Shown piece by piece: positions 50,901 to 58,753 of a stretch of 64,000 nt of DNA; the first letter of the stretch is position 1, and every line of letters starts with the position of its first letter. The notes under the pieces are model-generated. The model was not told the origin of the DNA and did not search any database. It saw only the letters and a program-made list of their open reading frames with translations. Source of the DNA: Euryodendron excelsum (lineage: Eukaryota; Streptophyta; Magnoliopsida; Ericales; Pentaphylacaceae); NCBI GenBank assembly GCA_033060915.1, contig CM065393.1, forward strand, positions 5,237,001 through 5,301,000, written 5' to 3'. The position numbers and the translations under genes are program-made.

Positions 50901-53900
50901 ATTCAAGCACAACCAGTGAAATAAAGGGAGAGAGATATAGAGGGAAAAAATGGGAGAGAGATATAGAGAGAGAAACACAAAGGAAGAACGGTGTGTCTTC
51001 TCCGACCACCTCTCCCCACAATTTTCTCGTCCTTGGCTCCTCCAATCAGTGACACCACTCCCATATTCCTATTCATCTCTTACTCTCTCACGCTCTGTCA
51101 TCTGCTCTATCTTTTTCGCTCACTAAAAATTAAGAAACAAAGAAGAAAAATTGGGTCTCATCCGAAGCTACCACACCAACAGCTTGCATTTCCATCTCCG
51201 TGACTCAGTCACCTCTCTATCTTCTCCTCCCTCTCTCTATTTCACTCTCTCCCTCTATAACCGAGCCATTGTAACCCACATCTCTCTCTCTTTTCTCTCT
51301 CTAAAACAGAACCATCGTAGCCCAACTAACTGACCAGCATCCCACCTCCATTTCTGGCTACCACCACTGTCTCAGTCCATTGCCGGCTGCCACCCTCTCT
51401 TTTCCTCCCTTTTCCTCCATAATGCATCCACCTCTCTGTTGGTTCAACAATCTTTTCTTTATTCTATAGATGTATTAACCAATTTTACTGGTTCCAATTT
51501 CTCAAAGTTGTATAAATTGCAAAAATGAACTTACCATTATATATATTAGACATATTCAGACGTACATGTATATCTGTATGTATTTAAGAACAGTAGATAA
51601 ATCTAATTTTTATAATATGCATATATGCTGACATTAGAAAAACTTTTGGGTTTCTCTGCTCACTCCATTTAAGTTTGCTAGATTGTTAATTGCATTTTAT
51701 TGTATGGAATAATATGTATACAATCTGAACAATTAAGATTCTTGGCCTCGTAAGTGATTGTTGTATGTTAATTTCAATGATCTTCACTCTTTTCTATTTA
51801 TTTGACTCTCTGTTTGTTGTCTCTTCCGCTCTACTCTAGTTATGTTTCTTTTTATATGTCCCGTTCCAAATTACTGCCCACCATATGTAAGATGAATAAA
51901 TTGCTTACCTATTGGTTGATATATAGTACATTACATTTCTAGATGTATTATGCATATGTCTGTATATGTGTATATGGTGTGCAGGATTAATAGTGATCCA
52001 AAATCTTTTGCCCGATTTGCTCCAGATTGGTGCAATGTTGTTCTTCTCTCAAGTTCTTTCTTCAAGAACCCAAGTTTCACCAAGAAATAATTATTTATAG
52101 ATATACACCCACATAGCACACATACATGTCCATATATAGATTTGTACATATATATATGTATGCATGTCTGATTGTGTATGGACATTTTTCTTTCTTGTTT
52201 TTGGAAGTAAAAGCAATAGCTCTGCTGGTTTAAAGATAGACCCATTTCCTAGTAATTGATAATTTATAATTTGCTCTTTGACAGATAGTCAGGATTTAAC
52301 AGACCCAGCCAAGTGAAGGGGCTGGTTCATTTGCTGGAGGCTGTGAAGGAAATAAAAGAAAATGTGGATGGCTGAGGTGGAGAAGAAGAGAGGAAGAACA
52401 GAAAGAGAATGAAGAAGCTGGATCGAGAGAAAAAAAAAAAAAAAACTAGAGAAGTTAGAAAACGATGACATTTTAGACATTCCATCAACTACTGTCAGTT
52501 TGGATGAAAAATTTAATGGTTGCAGTTTAAGTAACCACCACAGTTGGTGTAATGTTATAAAATTAAACATTAGGTGGGTTCTGTGTTTTTGGGCTAAACC
52601 CCAGGAGTAAAGTTTTGTGTGTTTTTTTTTTTTTTTTTTGGGGACTGGACTGCAACATTAGATGCTATCATAACTGTGGACAATAGGAAGGAGGGGAAGG
52701 GTACCTCCTAATTGGCGTTGCTTGTGCAAGAAGATAGAGGGAGTCAGTCAATTATCTTTTGTTGCCTTCTAATATGGCTAGAGAATTATGGGGTCGTCTA
52801 TTGTTTATTTTTAGAGTTTGTTGGGTTATCCTGGACTCAGTAATTCTACTCTATGAGAGTTGGGCAGGTGATGGCTGCTCAAAAAGGGTCAAAAAGGCAT
52901 GGAGGTGGTGCATTTGGAGGGAGCGAAATAGCGTACTTTTGAGGATGTTGAATTGGCGATCCATAGACACAAAATGGCCCTTTAATTTTTTTTTTTCATT
53001 TTTGGATAGAAATAAAGTTGTGTTTCTTTTTTTGGCTTTTGTTTATTTTATAGATGATCTATCTTTTGTAGATATTGTATAGCTAGTTTTTGGTATGCTC
53101 CCAGTTCACACAGGTAATGCCCCTTAGTTGTCGCCTTTCATAGAATTATTTAGCTATAAAAAAAGATATAAAATACAAATAACCCTTATTTCCTCTCTTT
53201 GCCTTTCAGCCAAGGATAGATGATAAGCATTCAAGATGGTTGCACCTTCGGATCCGTCCATCTACTTTTCCCTCCATGGATACTGCTAAATATGCGCCCC
53301 AAGGAAAGCTTAAGACAAATGCTCTGGTCGATGGGAGATGGACCCTGGCATTTAGGGATGAGGACTCTTGCAAGTCTGCTTTGTCTACGATTATTGAGGA
53401 GACAAATTTACTGAGCAATGAGGTAGAGAGAAGACTAAAACCTGTACTTGACCTTGAAAGGTCTTTAGATTTGTCAAACCATTCTCAGCCTCTAAAGGCT
53501 TCCTCTTCGAGGACAACACCTTCAAATTCTTTGTAAGTTCTTTAGTCTTTCAAGTTTCCTGATAATAATTTGTTTGCAAATGGGGTGGGAATATCTTTTG
53601 TCTTGCCACCCTTCTGTATATGTTTATAAGGCAATCTTAGATTAGAGCATGCAATTAATGCCATTCTTTGTATATTAACTTGCCTTTTCTTTTCGCTGTT
53701 TTCTAAGTTTATCAGCATTTACCACACATTCTTTAACAGCTTAGCCCAGGTTTTCCTTCTGTCTCTAATTTGTAGCCTGTTTAACATTAATGTATACTTG
53801 AGCTGAAGCAAAAGTTGTAAGTTTCTGTGCATCTCTCTTATATGTCAATTGTAATTACCACAAGCAGATGCATAGATGTGTATTTTTGGTTCAATGGGGC

Positions 53901-54887
53901 AAAGCAAATTTTCTCGGATGCTAGTTGTTCAAAATTACTTCATTTTTCCTAGGTATTTGTGTATCATTATTATTCCTTTGGTTCAGAAGTTATGGTTGTT
54001 TTCTTTTAAGTAAAGGATCGGTAACTTCTCTATATAGTTATACATCTCTTGTTGGTCATGAGATAGTGTATCTGCAGAAGGAATTGGGAATCGAAATATT
54101 GGTGTTAGGTTATACTCTCTCTCTCTGTGGATGGATATTCATTTGGGTATCAGTTCAGAAACAAAGAACTTTTGGAAGCTCTCTTTATTCTCTTAGATCT
54201 ATGTACTAGTTATGTATGTATATTTTTCCTCTCCATGTTGTAACAGCCTAGTTCACCATCATATTGTGTTATCAACCCTTAATAAGCTTGCATTTTCTCG
54301 TTATTGCAGTGTTCTTCAGGTTCCCTTGAGGTTCCCATGGCATGTTTCCCTTCTTCACTTCTTTTTTTTTTTTTCCTCTCTTCTAATGTATAGTCCTATA
54401 TTCAATTTGCTGGTAGAAAGTGTAAAACCTTCCACATCTTTATGAGATTTCCTATTATTTTATCAATGCATTTTTTGTATTTCAATTTAATATCATCTTT
54501 ATCCTACTTTTGGATCTTGCATTTGTGGAAGGAAAGGAAAAGGATTGAAAAAGGAAATGAAGTGAAAGAAGCTAAATTCCTTTCTTTTGTTTGGTTGGGG
54601 TAGGAAAATAAGAAGAAAATGATCTAAGGTATACATGAAGTTAGCAATTGCACAATTTTGTTTGTCGACTCTAATAGATGGCCATAAATATGTTGGGAAA
54701 TGATATACGATCTAATCTTCCTCTTCACAATTCTAGTCTTGGTGAGTCTTGCCAGAATGCACTTGATGCTCTCAAAAAACTGCGCGATCATCAAAAGTTT
54801 TTACGGCAGTTTGAAGAGCAGGGTTTGCAGCAGCTTGAAGGACAACGAAAACTTCTTGGAACAGTACGTCAAGAGTTTGAGGGATAG
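22527..54887 (+). CDS. TT9: TT9/GFS9-like CLEC16A-family protein, 23 coding exons (spliced)
   Basis: Coding exons (all GT-AG, phases checked): 22527-22579, 29905-29956, 30177-30253, 30368-30501, 30600-30696, 30874-30931, 31750-31858, 31968-32091, 32178-32364, 32556-32884, 35949-36037, 36116-36186, 39404-39514, 43740-43805, 44858-44995, 48150-48255, 48340-48411, 48529-48587, 49634-49793, 50012-50178, 53210-53532, 54310-54319, 54678-54887. The sum is 2802 nt, 933 residues plus TAG. The start gives MWFPFRRSRNRFSLDEL, the typical plant TT9 N-terminus. The FPL domain lies at about residues 40-190. The family is known: Arabidopsis TT9/GFS9 is a peripheral Golgi protein needed for vacuolar transport and proanthocyanidin accumulation, and animal CLEC16A acts in endosome and autophagy traffic. 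No signal peptide or membrane segment is evident. The gene is very long (32 kb) because ten introns exceed 0.8 kb. Identity is secure; exon 22 is the least certain part. Confidence 0.93.
22727..22774 (+). repeat. T14G34 homopolymer tract in intron 1
   Basis: Fourteen T followed by thirty-four G, about 150 bases after the exon 1 donor. On the coding strand it could form G-quadruplex structures in DNA or pre-mRNA. Exact length is uncertain because such runs are hard to sequence. Confidence 0.9.
23001..23190 (+). repeat. two-copy tandem duplication (period 98)
   Basis: TTCCAGTCTGCAAGTAGTTA starts copy 1 and TTCCAGTCTGCTAGAAGTGA starts copy 2 at 23099; both continue through GTGCAAAT..TGCC/TTCC..ATTCT and end in TTGGGTTT. 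Copies are diverged by substitutions and small gaps. Confidence 0.8.
23190..24110 (+). repeat. LTR-like, GC-richer stretch of unknown family
   Basis: The base composition is clearly richer in G and C than the surrounding intron, with CTTTATATAGTCG as a TATA candidate near 23433, a CATTAAATGC block near 23574 and repeated GAGGATCC(C/T)TTGA-like phrases. These resemble plant gypsy LTRs. No duplication at its edges was found, so boundaries and class are uncertain. Confidence 0.35.
27030..28230 (+). repeat. second LTR-like, GC-richer stretch
   Basis: It contains a tandem duplicated block GAGGACCATGA(A/G)GGAGAGA..GCTGA..CGGTCCTAGGAGA (27282-27323 and 27397-27440) separated by an expanded (GA)n run, a CATTTAATGC block near 27679 as in the 23190 stretch, and ATCCCTCAGAG as there. 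Common ancestry of the two stretches is possible. Ends were not resolved. Confidence 0.35.
27324..27380 (+). repeat. (GA)n microsatellite in intron 1
   Basis: An almost unbroken run of about 28 GA units, followed by GATAGAGATAGAGATG. The antisense frame of Ser-Leu repeats over it is not a gene. Confidence 0.95.
29905..32884 (+). CDS. TT9: TT9 exons 2-10: FPL domain and following helical region
   Basis: Nine closely spaced exons encode residues 18-407. Exons 3-7 carry the FPL domain, recognised from stretches such as IEALRSIAELITYGDQHD, FFEYFMEKQVMGEFVRML and VRALTLNVYHVGDE. Exons 8-9 continue with conserved blocks including DVISAGIPDVGRLITD and LLLPSLRREAV. Exon 10 begins with VTSLYLLCCILHIVKIKDL and ends in a Ser/His-rich, probably disordered segment (about residues 370-405). 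Short introns (78-220 nt mostly) contrast with the 3-7 kb introns elsewhere. Intron 2 carries a 28-nt C run and intron 6 a T17G23 tract. Exon 6 reads AISVKLNKN. No in-frame stop or frameshift was found in this block. Confidence 0.93.
30062..30089 (+). repeat. C28 tract in TT9 intron 2
   Basis: Twenty-eight C in a 220-nt intron, between the donor at 29957 and the acceptor at 30176. It leaves little normal intron sequence on its 3' side (about 87 nt). The true length may differ because of sequencing slippage. Confidence 0.9.
30282..30331 (+). repeat. alternating purine-pyrimidine GT/CG run in intron 3
   Basis: CGCGTGTGTGCC..GCGTGCGCGCGCGCCCGTGCGTGTGTG lies in the 114-nt intron 3. Such alternation favours left-handed DNA in vitro; a biological role is not implied. 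Confidence 0.8.
31211..31250 (+). repeat. T17G23 tract in TT9 intron 6
   Basis: Seventeen T followed by twenty-three G on the coding strand, the same arrangement as in introns 1 and 12. Confidence 0.9.
33753..34810 (-). mobile_element. 5'-truncated LINE in TT9 intron 10 (minus strand)
   Basis: On the minus strand two open frames (34747-34496 and 34490-34161) separated by a small shift and stop encode a reverse-transcriptase C-terminus and zinc-binding domain: FKVGSGQKILFWQDAWCG, then FPWKGIWKSKAPIKVGFFAW, then a Cys/His ligand block CCMCKCSAESVNHLLLHC. The 3' tail ends TTTTGATTATC followed by an A-rich tail seen as T at 33753-33774. No RT catalytic core is present, as expected for 5' truncation. 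The 5' edge is approximate. Confidence 0.88.
35949..44995 (+). CDS. TT9: TT9 exons 11-15: central region
   Basis: Five exons (35949-36037, 36116-36186, 39404-39514, 43740-43805, 44858-44995) encode residues 407-565. Recognisable conserved stretches are ESMLDAFGILPQRKQHKKL in exon 12 and AETMWDGGWLLRQLLPYSEA in exon 15. Exons 13 to 15 all begin and end in phase 0, so skipping any one of them would keep the frame. Introns 12 and 13 are 3.2 and 4.2 kb and hold a tiny LINE insertion and TIR elements. Exon 14 (22 codons, rich in Cys and Arg) is isolated between a 4.2-kb and a 1.05-kb intron, but its splice sites are good (GAGCAG|GATC and CAA|GTACTC). Confidence 0.9.
36445..36497 (+). repeat. T10G43 tract in TT9 intron 12
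   Basis: Ten T followed by forty-three G on the coding strand, then TGGTG. This is the longest of the three similar tracts in this gene. Confidence 0.9.
38006..38064 (+). mobile_element. 21-bp LINE insertion with 19-bp target-site duplication
   Basis: AAGTATAATCCTTAGGCTT (38006-38024) and AAGTATAATCCATAGGCTT (38046-38064) differ at one base and enclose ACTTATC followed by a run of A. This is the signature of target-primed reverse transcription by a LINE that copied only its last few bases and poly-A tail. The end TTATC-A(n) matches the LINE tail in intron 10 (GATTATC-A(n)). Confidence 0.85.
41422..42178. mobile_element. inverted-repeat element in TT9 intron 13 (unclassified TIR/foldback)
   Basis: The left arm 41422-41510 ends CACAACTTCAGTTTGATCCC; the right arm 42119-42178 begins GGGATCAAATTGAAGTTGTG and continues as its near reverse complement through AACTTCATTATGAAGTCATG. 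The left arm carries GAAGTCATGTTTT twice. Between them lie a (CT)n run (41635-41666) and TATATA-rich tracts. No transposase. Target duplications were not found. Confidence 0.65.
41635..41760 (+). repeat. (CT)n then (TATATACA)n microsatellites
   Basis: About 16 CT units followed by CACATACACCC and then TATATACG/TATATATG-type repeats to about 41758. A second (TA)n run is at 41885-41908. Confidence 0.9.
42420..43637. mobile_element. candidate non-autonomous TIR (MULE-like) element in intron 13
   Basis: The left end AGGGTAAATTGCGCCCCC resembles the AGGGTAAATT ends of many plant Mutator-like elements. The right end, read in reverse complement, is AGGATATATTTTAATGACCT continuing into CCCCTGAGGTTTTGG. 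Similarity of the arms is weak and no 9-bp duplication was found. It carries a (GA)n run at 43219-43236 and no recognisable coding sequence. Tentative. Confidence 0.4.
44996..48149. other. TT9 intron 15 (3.15 kb)
   Basis: It contains a probable SINE (about 45870-46030) and a (GT)n run near 46131-46146. The open frame that runs from exon 15 to 45364 is read-through into the intron. Frames at 47024-47543 are longer than average but I recognise nothing in them on either strand. Confidence 0.6.
45870..46035 (+). mobile_element. probable tRNA-derived SINE in intron 15
   Basis: GCATAGTTGGTTAAGTG at about 45876-45892 fits polymerase III box A (TRGYNNARNNGG) and AGTTCGACTCTC at 45947-45958 fits box B (GGTTCGANTCC). 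A T-rich, non-tRNA body follows. Spacing of about 55-60 bases is normal for plant SINEs. The 3' limit and duplications are uncertain. Confidence 0.55.
48150..53532 (+). CDS. TT9: TT9 exons 16-21: C-terminal conserved region
   Basis: Exons 48150-48255, 48340-48411, 48529-48587, 49634-49793, 50012-50178 and 53210-53532 encode residues 566-861. Conserved-looking blocks include FLAEVRGTWPDLLITVLSDE in exon 16, FVLLHQLQIFSLGGALLDQP in exon 19 and FCFLAISLGTSGWVILAEEL in exon 20. Exon 20 and the start of exon 21 (alternating hydrophobic strands, then HSRWLHLRIRPS and GRWTLAFRDEDSCKSA) look like a beta-rich, PH-like fold; that fold assignment is inference only. Exon 21 ends in a Ser/Pro-rich stretch with a strong donor (TTT|GTAAGT). 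Intron 20 (3.0 kb) contains a TIR element and a LINE piece. Confidence 0.9.
49057..49386 (+). repeat. (TTC)n and 150-bp tandem duplication in intron 18
   Basis: A (CTT)n run at about 49063-49102 is followed by two copies of a unit of about 150 bp, about 49087-49236 and 49237-49386. Each starts in TTC repeats, passes GTTTTACTG(T/C)TGGTGTGAAA and ends ATTACTGTAATGGG. The copies differ at only a few bases, so the duplication is recent. Confidence 0.92.
50573..52618. mobile_element. non-autonomous TIR (MULE-like) element in TT9 intron 20
   Basis: The left end GGTAAATTACACTTTACACCC continues TTGGGTTTGGCCCAAAAACA (50599-50618). The right end 52577-52613 read in reverse complement is ACTTTACTCC..GGGGTTTAGCCCAAAAACACAGAACC, matching with few changes. 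Weaker pairing (CTGTGGTGG) extends inward. The GGTAAATTACACTT end is common among plant Mutator-like elements. The interior (CT-rich at 50780-51420, AT-rich after) has no transposase; whether it captured host sequence is unknown. It abuts a T18GGGG tract at 52622. Confidence 0.7.
52650..53085 (+). mobile_element. LINE fragment in TT9 intron 20 (plus strand)
   Basis: The frame from 52759 reads MARELWGRLLFIFRVCWVI, then SWAGDGCSKRVKKAWRWC, then IWRERNSVLLRML and ends in FVYFIDDLSF. This is the layout of the segment after the zinc-binding domain in plant L1 proteins (L-W-x-x-x-F..F-G-V-x-W-V, W-R-x-x-x-x-C-x-x-W-x-x-W-x-E-R-N). Only this terminal stretch is present. No clear tail or duplication was seen. 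Confidence 0.65.
54310..54319 (+). CDS. TT9: TT9 exon 22: candidate 10-nt micro-exon
   Basis: Exon 21 ends in phase 2 (TT left over) while exon 23 must be read from phase 0 at 54678, so direct joining reaches TGG CCA TAA and stops. The 10 bases TGTTCTTCAG follow a good acceptor (TTATTGCAG) and precede a GT. They supply exactly one base plus three codons (F-V-L-Q) and restore the frame. The donor (CAG|GTTCCC) is weak beyond the GT. Upstream of exon 23 an in-frame TAG sits directly before the ATG, so exon 23 cannot simply be extended. RNA evidence is needed. The alternative is that transcripts end shortly after exon 21, where retained intron gives TTG TAA. Confidence 0.6.
54678..54887 (+). CDS. 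TT9: TT9 exon 23: C-terminal helical tail and stop
   Basis: The last coding exon (residues 865-933) starts after TCTAATAG and ends at TAG 54885-54887. It begins AINMLGNDIRSNL and finishes with a long charged, Gln- and Leu-rich amphipathic segment (LDALKKLRDHQKFLRQFEEQ and on), a probable coiled coil. After the stop the frame stays open for about 18 codons (W-L-K-D-L-D-E-Q and on), so the stop might be a lineage-specific shortening. The first in-frame ATG lies exactly at the exon start. No AATAAA signal was seen in the next 200 bases. Confidence 0.8.
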   Translation: MAINMLGNDIRSNLPLHNSSLGESCQNALDALKKLRDHQKFLRQFEEQGLQQLEGQRKLLGTVRQEFEG

Positions 54888-56167
54888 TGGTTGAAGGATT
54901 TGGATGAACAGGTTGTTGAGGTGAAGATTAAACTATTTGAATAGCATTGCATTGTATGTATTAAATATTTGGGATCATAACCTTTATTCCTTATACTGCT
55001 GTTGGTGTTGAGCAATGTACATAGGTTGATATATTATATCAGAACTGCTGTTTTTTTAAAAAGCATATTGAAATATGCACATAGCCATACTAACGTCAAC
55101 CAATTATAGTACAATTGTGTCTCGTTTGGATATAGCCTTTTTTGTATAGACATTTTAATTTGGTTTTTGGGTTTTTTTGTTAGCTTTTAGTTCTAGTTTT
55201 TTTGAAAAAAAAAAAAAAACCAAAAGCCCTAAAAGCCCCGTAAAAAAGCTACATCCAAACTGGGACTTTTCACCATCTTAATTAAGTACACAGCGTATCC
55301 GAATGAAGTTTCTAGTGCCCCATAATTGGTATCACTGTGGTAAGTTAAGCCATTTGAATAAATCTTGGGCTGGAAATGTTGATCACCTTTACAGATGGAA
55401 GATCGGATCTTGATGTTCGTATATGTAAAAATATATATAAAGAAAAATCCAAAGTAGGTTCTATTCATTTTTCTATGAAATTATTAATGCAAGATCGCGT
55501 GGTTCCCTTATTCCCTGAATAACTAAGCTAAAAGCAAGAAAATGAGTCGTCATGATTGAAAACCTAGCGGAATGATAATATAACGAAACTTTACTATCAA
55601 CTTGCACACTTTTTAAGTGGTGGAAGGTTGGTTTGTAAGACAATGACGCTCGTAAATACAATAACATAACGTGAGAGAGAGAGAGAGAGAGAGAGAGCAA
55701 AGCCGAGTAAAGCAACAAAATATGGAGGGAGAGGTGCCCGTAGCATTATCGAATGAGGAGGTGGCGGATGATCAAGCCCACCTAGTGGGACCATTAATAG
55801 TCTTTCATGGAGAGAGGTAAATAGGAAGGAACTAGTGCAAGAAAATAAAAAATGTCGAGAACTAGAGAGAGTATGTAATTTTGCTAGTACACCAAGGAGG
55901 AGCTCGCGTTTAAGGAAACCAGGAAGCATAGTTACCATCCTTTCGAGGAGAGAAATTTCTTTTAATTAGTCTATTCTATTAGTAGCCTTTTGAATGATCT
56001 TTGTAAGTGCTGCTTTAATTATTTCTTGTGCCTAGCCAATTGGGGTGTAAGTGGGACTTTTTTTGGTTAAAGTTAGATTTAGCATTTTAATTTGTTCTCT
56101 CTTTGACAGTTTGAGTGCCTCTCGGCTATCCTGAACTTTTTTTTGTTTATAATATCCTATTTTTGGT
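54888..56167. other. TT9 3' flank; intergenic, no gene seen
   Basis: The 3' untranslated region presumably ends within about 100-250 nt of the stop; no canonical AATAAA was found and TATTAAATAT near 54957 is only a weak candidate. The rest is AT-rich with poly-T/A tracts (55196-55219) and a (GA)n run at 55674-55697. Minus-strand open frames at 55473-55938 are low-complexity (Ser/Leu-rich from the GA repeat) and match nothing I recognise. Confidence 0.6.
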
Positions 56168-56724
56168 TGTAGAATCTGTTTATAATTAAAGTGGAAGCGG
56201 TAGTCGGATTTACCTCTTGAAGCGTGCCGAAATCAAGCCTGAAAGAGCCAATCTTGATCTAAAAAATTCTCCACGTATACATGCGTTCTCTTGTAAATCT
56301 ATTCGCAGTGGAATGCAATCAAACATTCTCAGAAAGTCAAAAGCATCCACACTAATCACAATTCAAGAGTCTATCTTGATTGTGTATTTTGGGAGAGACA
56401 CTGAGAGAATTGCTCACACATCTTGCACACACAAAAATAAGGTCACTAAAATATTACTTATTCTCTTAATCTCTTGAACATTTATAAGTATGGAATAGAT
56501 CTATCATTCTTAGTTTTTGGTTGTTGCCACATGCTCCAACCACCAAGATGAGTGGGAGCATACTTGAACAATCACCTCAACCACCAAGGTAAGTGGAAGC
56601 ATGCTTGAATAACCACCCCAACTACCAAGATAAGTGGGAGCATGCTTAAACCACCTAACACAAGTAGTGGGTGAGTCTTTAGGTTAGGGCATGCCCATGG
56701 GCGCCCGAACCGATCATACCAACA
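56168..56724 (-). repeat. copia element 2, 3' LTR (557 bp)
   Basis: On the plus strand it begins TGTAGAATCTGTTTATAATTA and ends CGATCATACCAACA. It aligns through its length to 62271-62881, for example GCGTTCTCTTGTAAATCTA and ATCCACACTAATCACAA. It lacks a stretch of about 50 bp present in the other LTR before the final CATACCAACA. Confidence 0.9.
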
Positions 56725-57781
56725 TCTCTCACTCGCACATGGGTATGTATTAGAATAACAACAATCTTTCAACCAGCCAAACACCACAATGTAAGATCAT
56801 AGAACAAATAAGTCGTGCAATCGTAGAGCTCTACACCAAACTTTATAAAAGCCAGTATAAAGACATTAACCACATCTGAAAATGACAAACAAGTGTCTCA
56901 AGTACCCCGAATCTATCAAAATACATCGGTGTAGGTATTTTCATCCCCTCTAGAAGCATACCTAACCCCTCGTGGTTAGCACTATACTCATACTTACATC
57001 ACAATACTGAAAAGCAAATGTAAGTTGCGTGCTATGAATATATGTCTGATGTATATGATAATCTTTCCTTTACTCTCATGCCACTCGGATTTGGACTAAC
57101 CGCTTTCCCAATGATGTCTAGAAGGCCGAATCAATCATGACCATAAGGTTTCATGTCAAAGTAGCTGCATTAACCCTTTCACCTCATGGCATTGTCAAAA
57201 GTCATAGGGAGGGTACAGTAACATATGATCACTATTAATTGGTAAAGGCTCACACGGTGAAGCGATTGGGGACTCATTCACCTCCTTAAGTTTGGTCGCT
57301 TAGCACATGTAGTATGAATACATGTTATAGTGGATAATTTCCTTGAGGAACCTATGTCAGACTATAAATAATGTACAAATCTTAGTCTCATCTCTCAATA
57401 ATTGCCTAACTTGTGTTTCTCATTTGCTCACTCTCTTAGAAGGCAACAAAATGTAAAACTCACATCTGGCTTTTAAATAAGTTATGGTGGATACTAGGAA
57501 ATAACCACCATCGATCTTCGACAATCATATCTCATCCTATCTAAAAATAGGACAACATAATAGCCTAGAGCGTCTCAACTTTGCTCACTCTCAAAAGTGC
57601 CAAAAATGATAGCTCATGTGAGAGAGCCTATCAAACAGCTGACATACTCTCAATCTCATATGTGTGTTATGTAATAAACAAAATTAGACAATAGTTACTG
57701 AACTGAATTATGCATCATAACATAAAATATCCAAACATCCAAAAGGTATAAAATGATCAACTGATAACGAATTACACATCA
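56725..57781 (-). other. copia element 2 region between RNase H and 3' LTR
   Basis: About 1.05 kb without coding sequence. Next to the LTR the minus strand reads GCGAGTGAGAGATG, a purine-rich stretch suited to the polypurine tract. The rest is unrecognised; it is longer than the usual few tens of bases in copia elements. Confidence 0.5.
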
Positions 57782-58741
57782 TCACCACCTAAGTAGTCTA
57801 AGAGCCCTAACATGAGTGACAAAAGCCTCTCTACCAATAAGCTTTGTCATAGGGTCTACTAACATGCGACTCGAAGGGATGTGAGTCAAGATCACCTCCC
57901 TCTGTGCGACCATGTCTCTAATAAAATGATATCTTATATCAATGTGCTTCGTCCTGCCGTGGTACTTAGGATCCTTAACATAGGCCAATGATGCCATGCT
58001 ATCACAATAAATAGTCACAGTCTCAAAAGGAAATGTGACGACATCCAAATGTCTGAGGAACCTCTTCAACCAAACAACCTCATGTACGGAAGATGAGCAC
58101 GCCACAAACTCTGCCTCCATAGTGGACAAGGCAATGCAAGACTGCTTCTTGTTGCTCCATGAAATGGCCCCACAGAGCAAGAAGGCATATCTCGATGTGG
58201 ACTTCCACTCATCAAGGTCTCGACCCCAATTAGCATTACTGTAGCTGACTAAACGCATATCCAAATACTGATAACATAGAACGGAATCTGCAGTCCCTTT
58301 CAAATACCTAAGTATCCTCTTGACTACTTTCCAATGAGCAAGTCTTGGGTTCGATTGGTAACGACTTACTAACCCAACAGCATAACTAGTATCAAGGCGA
58401 GTACACATCACAGCGTACATCAAGCTCCCTACAACACTGGAATACGATACTCAGGACATTTGTTCTTACTCAATCTCATAACGACAACAAGGGACGATTC
58501 CACGTGTGCTCCGACGTAATGGAGTGTCTTGAGAATACTCATCAACTAATATATCAGTTGGTGCATCGCTCCCACTACCCCTAGGAGGTTGAGGAATTTC
58601 TCCCTCAGTCTCAACTAGTTTATCTGGTGCGCTATTCTGAATATCCTCCATCTCATAGAAATCTATGTCTTTAGACACCTCCCCCTTGCTAGAGAAAACA
58701 TCTTCTAGAAAATCGACATCCCGTGACTCCGTCTCAGTCAC
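57782..58741 (-). pseudogene. copia element 2: linker fused to RNase H, RT missing
   Basis: 58741-58466 ends with DTPLRRSTRGIVPCCRYEI, the linker that normally precedes RT. The next recognisable sequence is LSKNKCPEY near 58455 and then 58423-57782 (MYAVMCTRLDTSYAVGLVSR, YLKGTADSVLCYQ, SCIALSTMEAEFVACSS, IYCDSMASLAYVKDPKYHGR, HIDIRYHFIRD), a nearly intact copia RNase H. Some 300 residues of RT including the Y-x-D-D box are absent. Confidence 0.88.
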
Positions 58742-58753
58742 ACTCCCATCCAG

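Noticed and set aside
53220..53414. Alternative frames over exon 21
   Set aside because: They are out-of-frame shadows; the TT9 frame is fixed by phase from exon 20.
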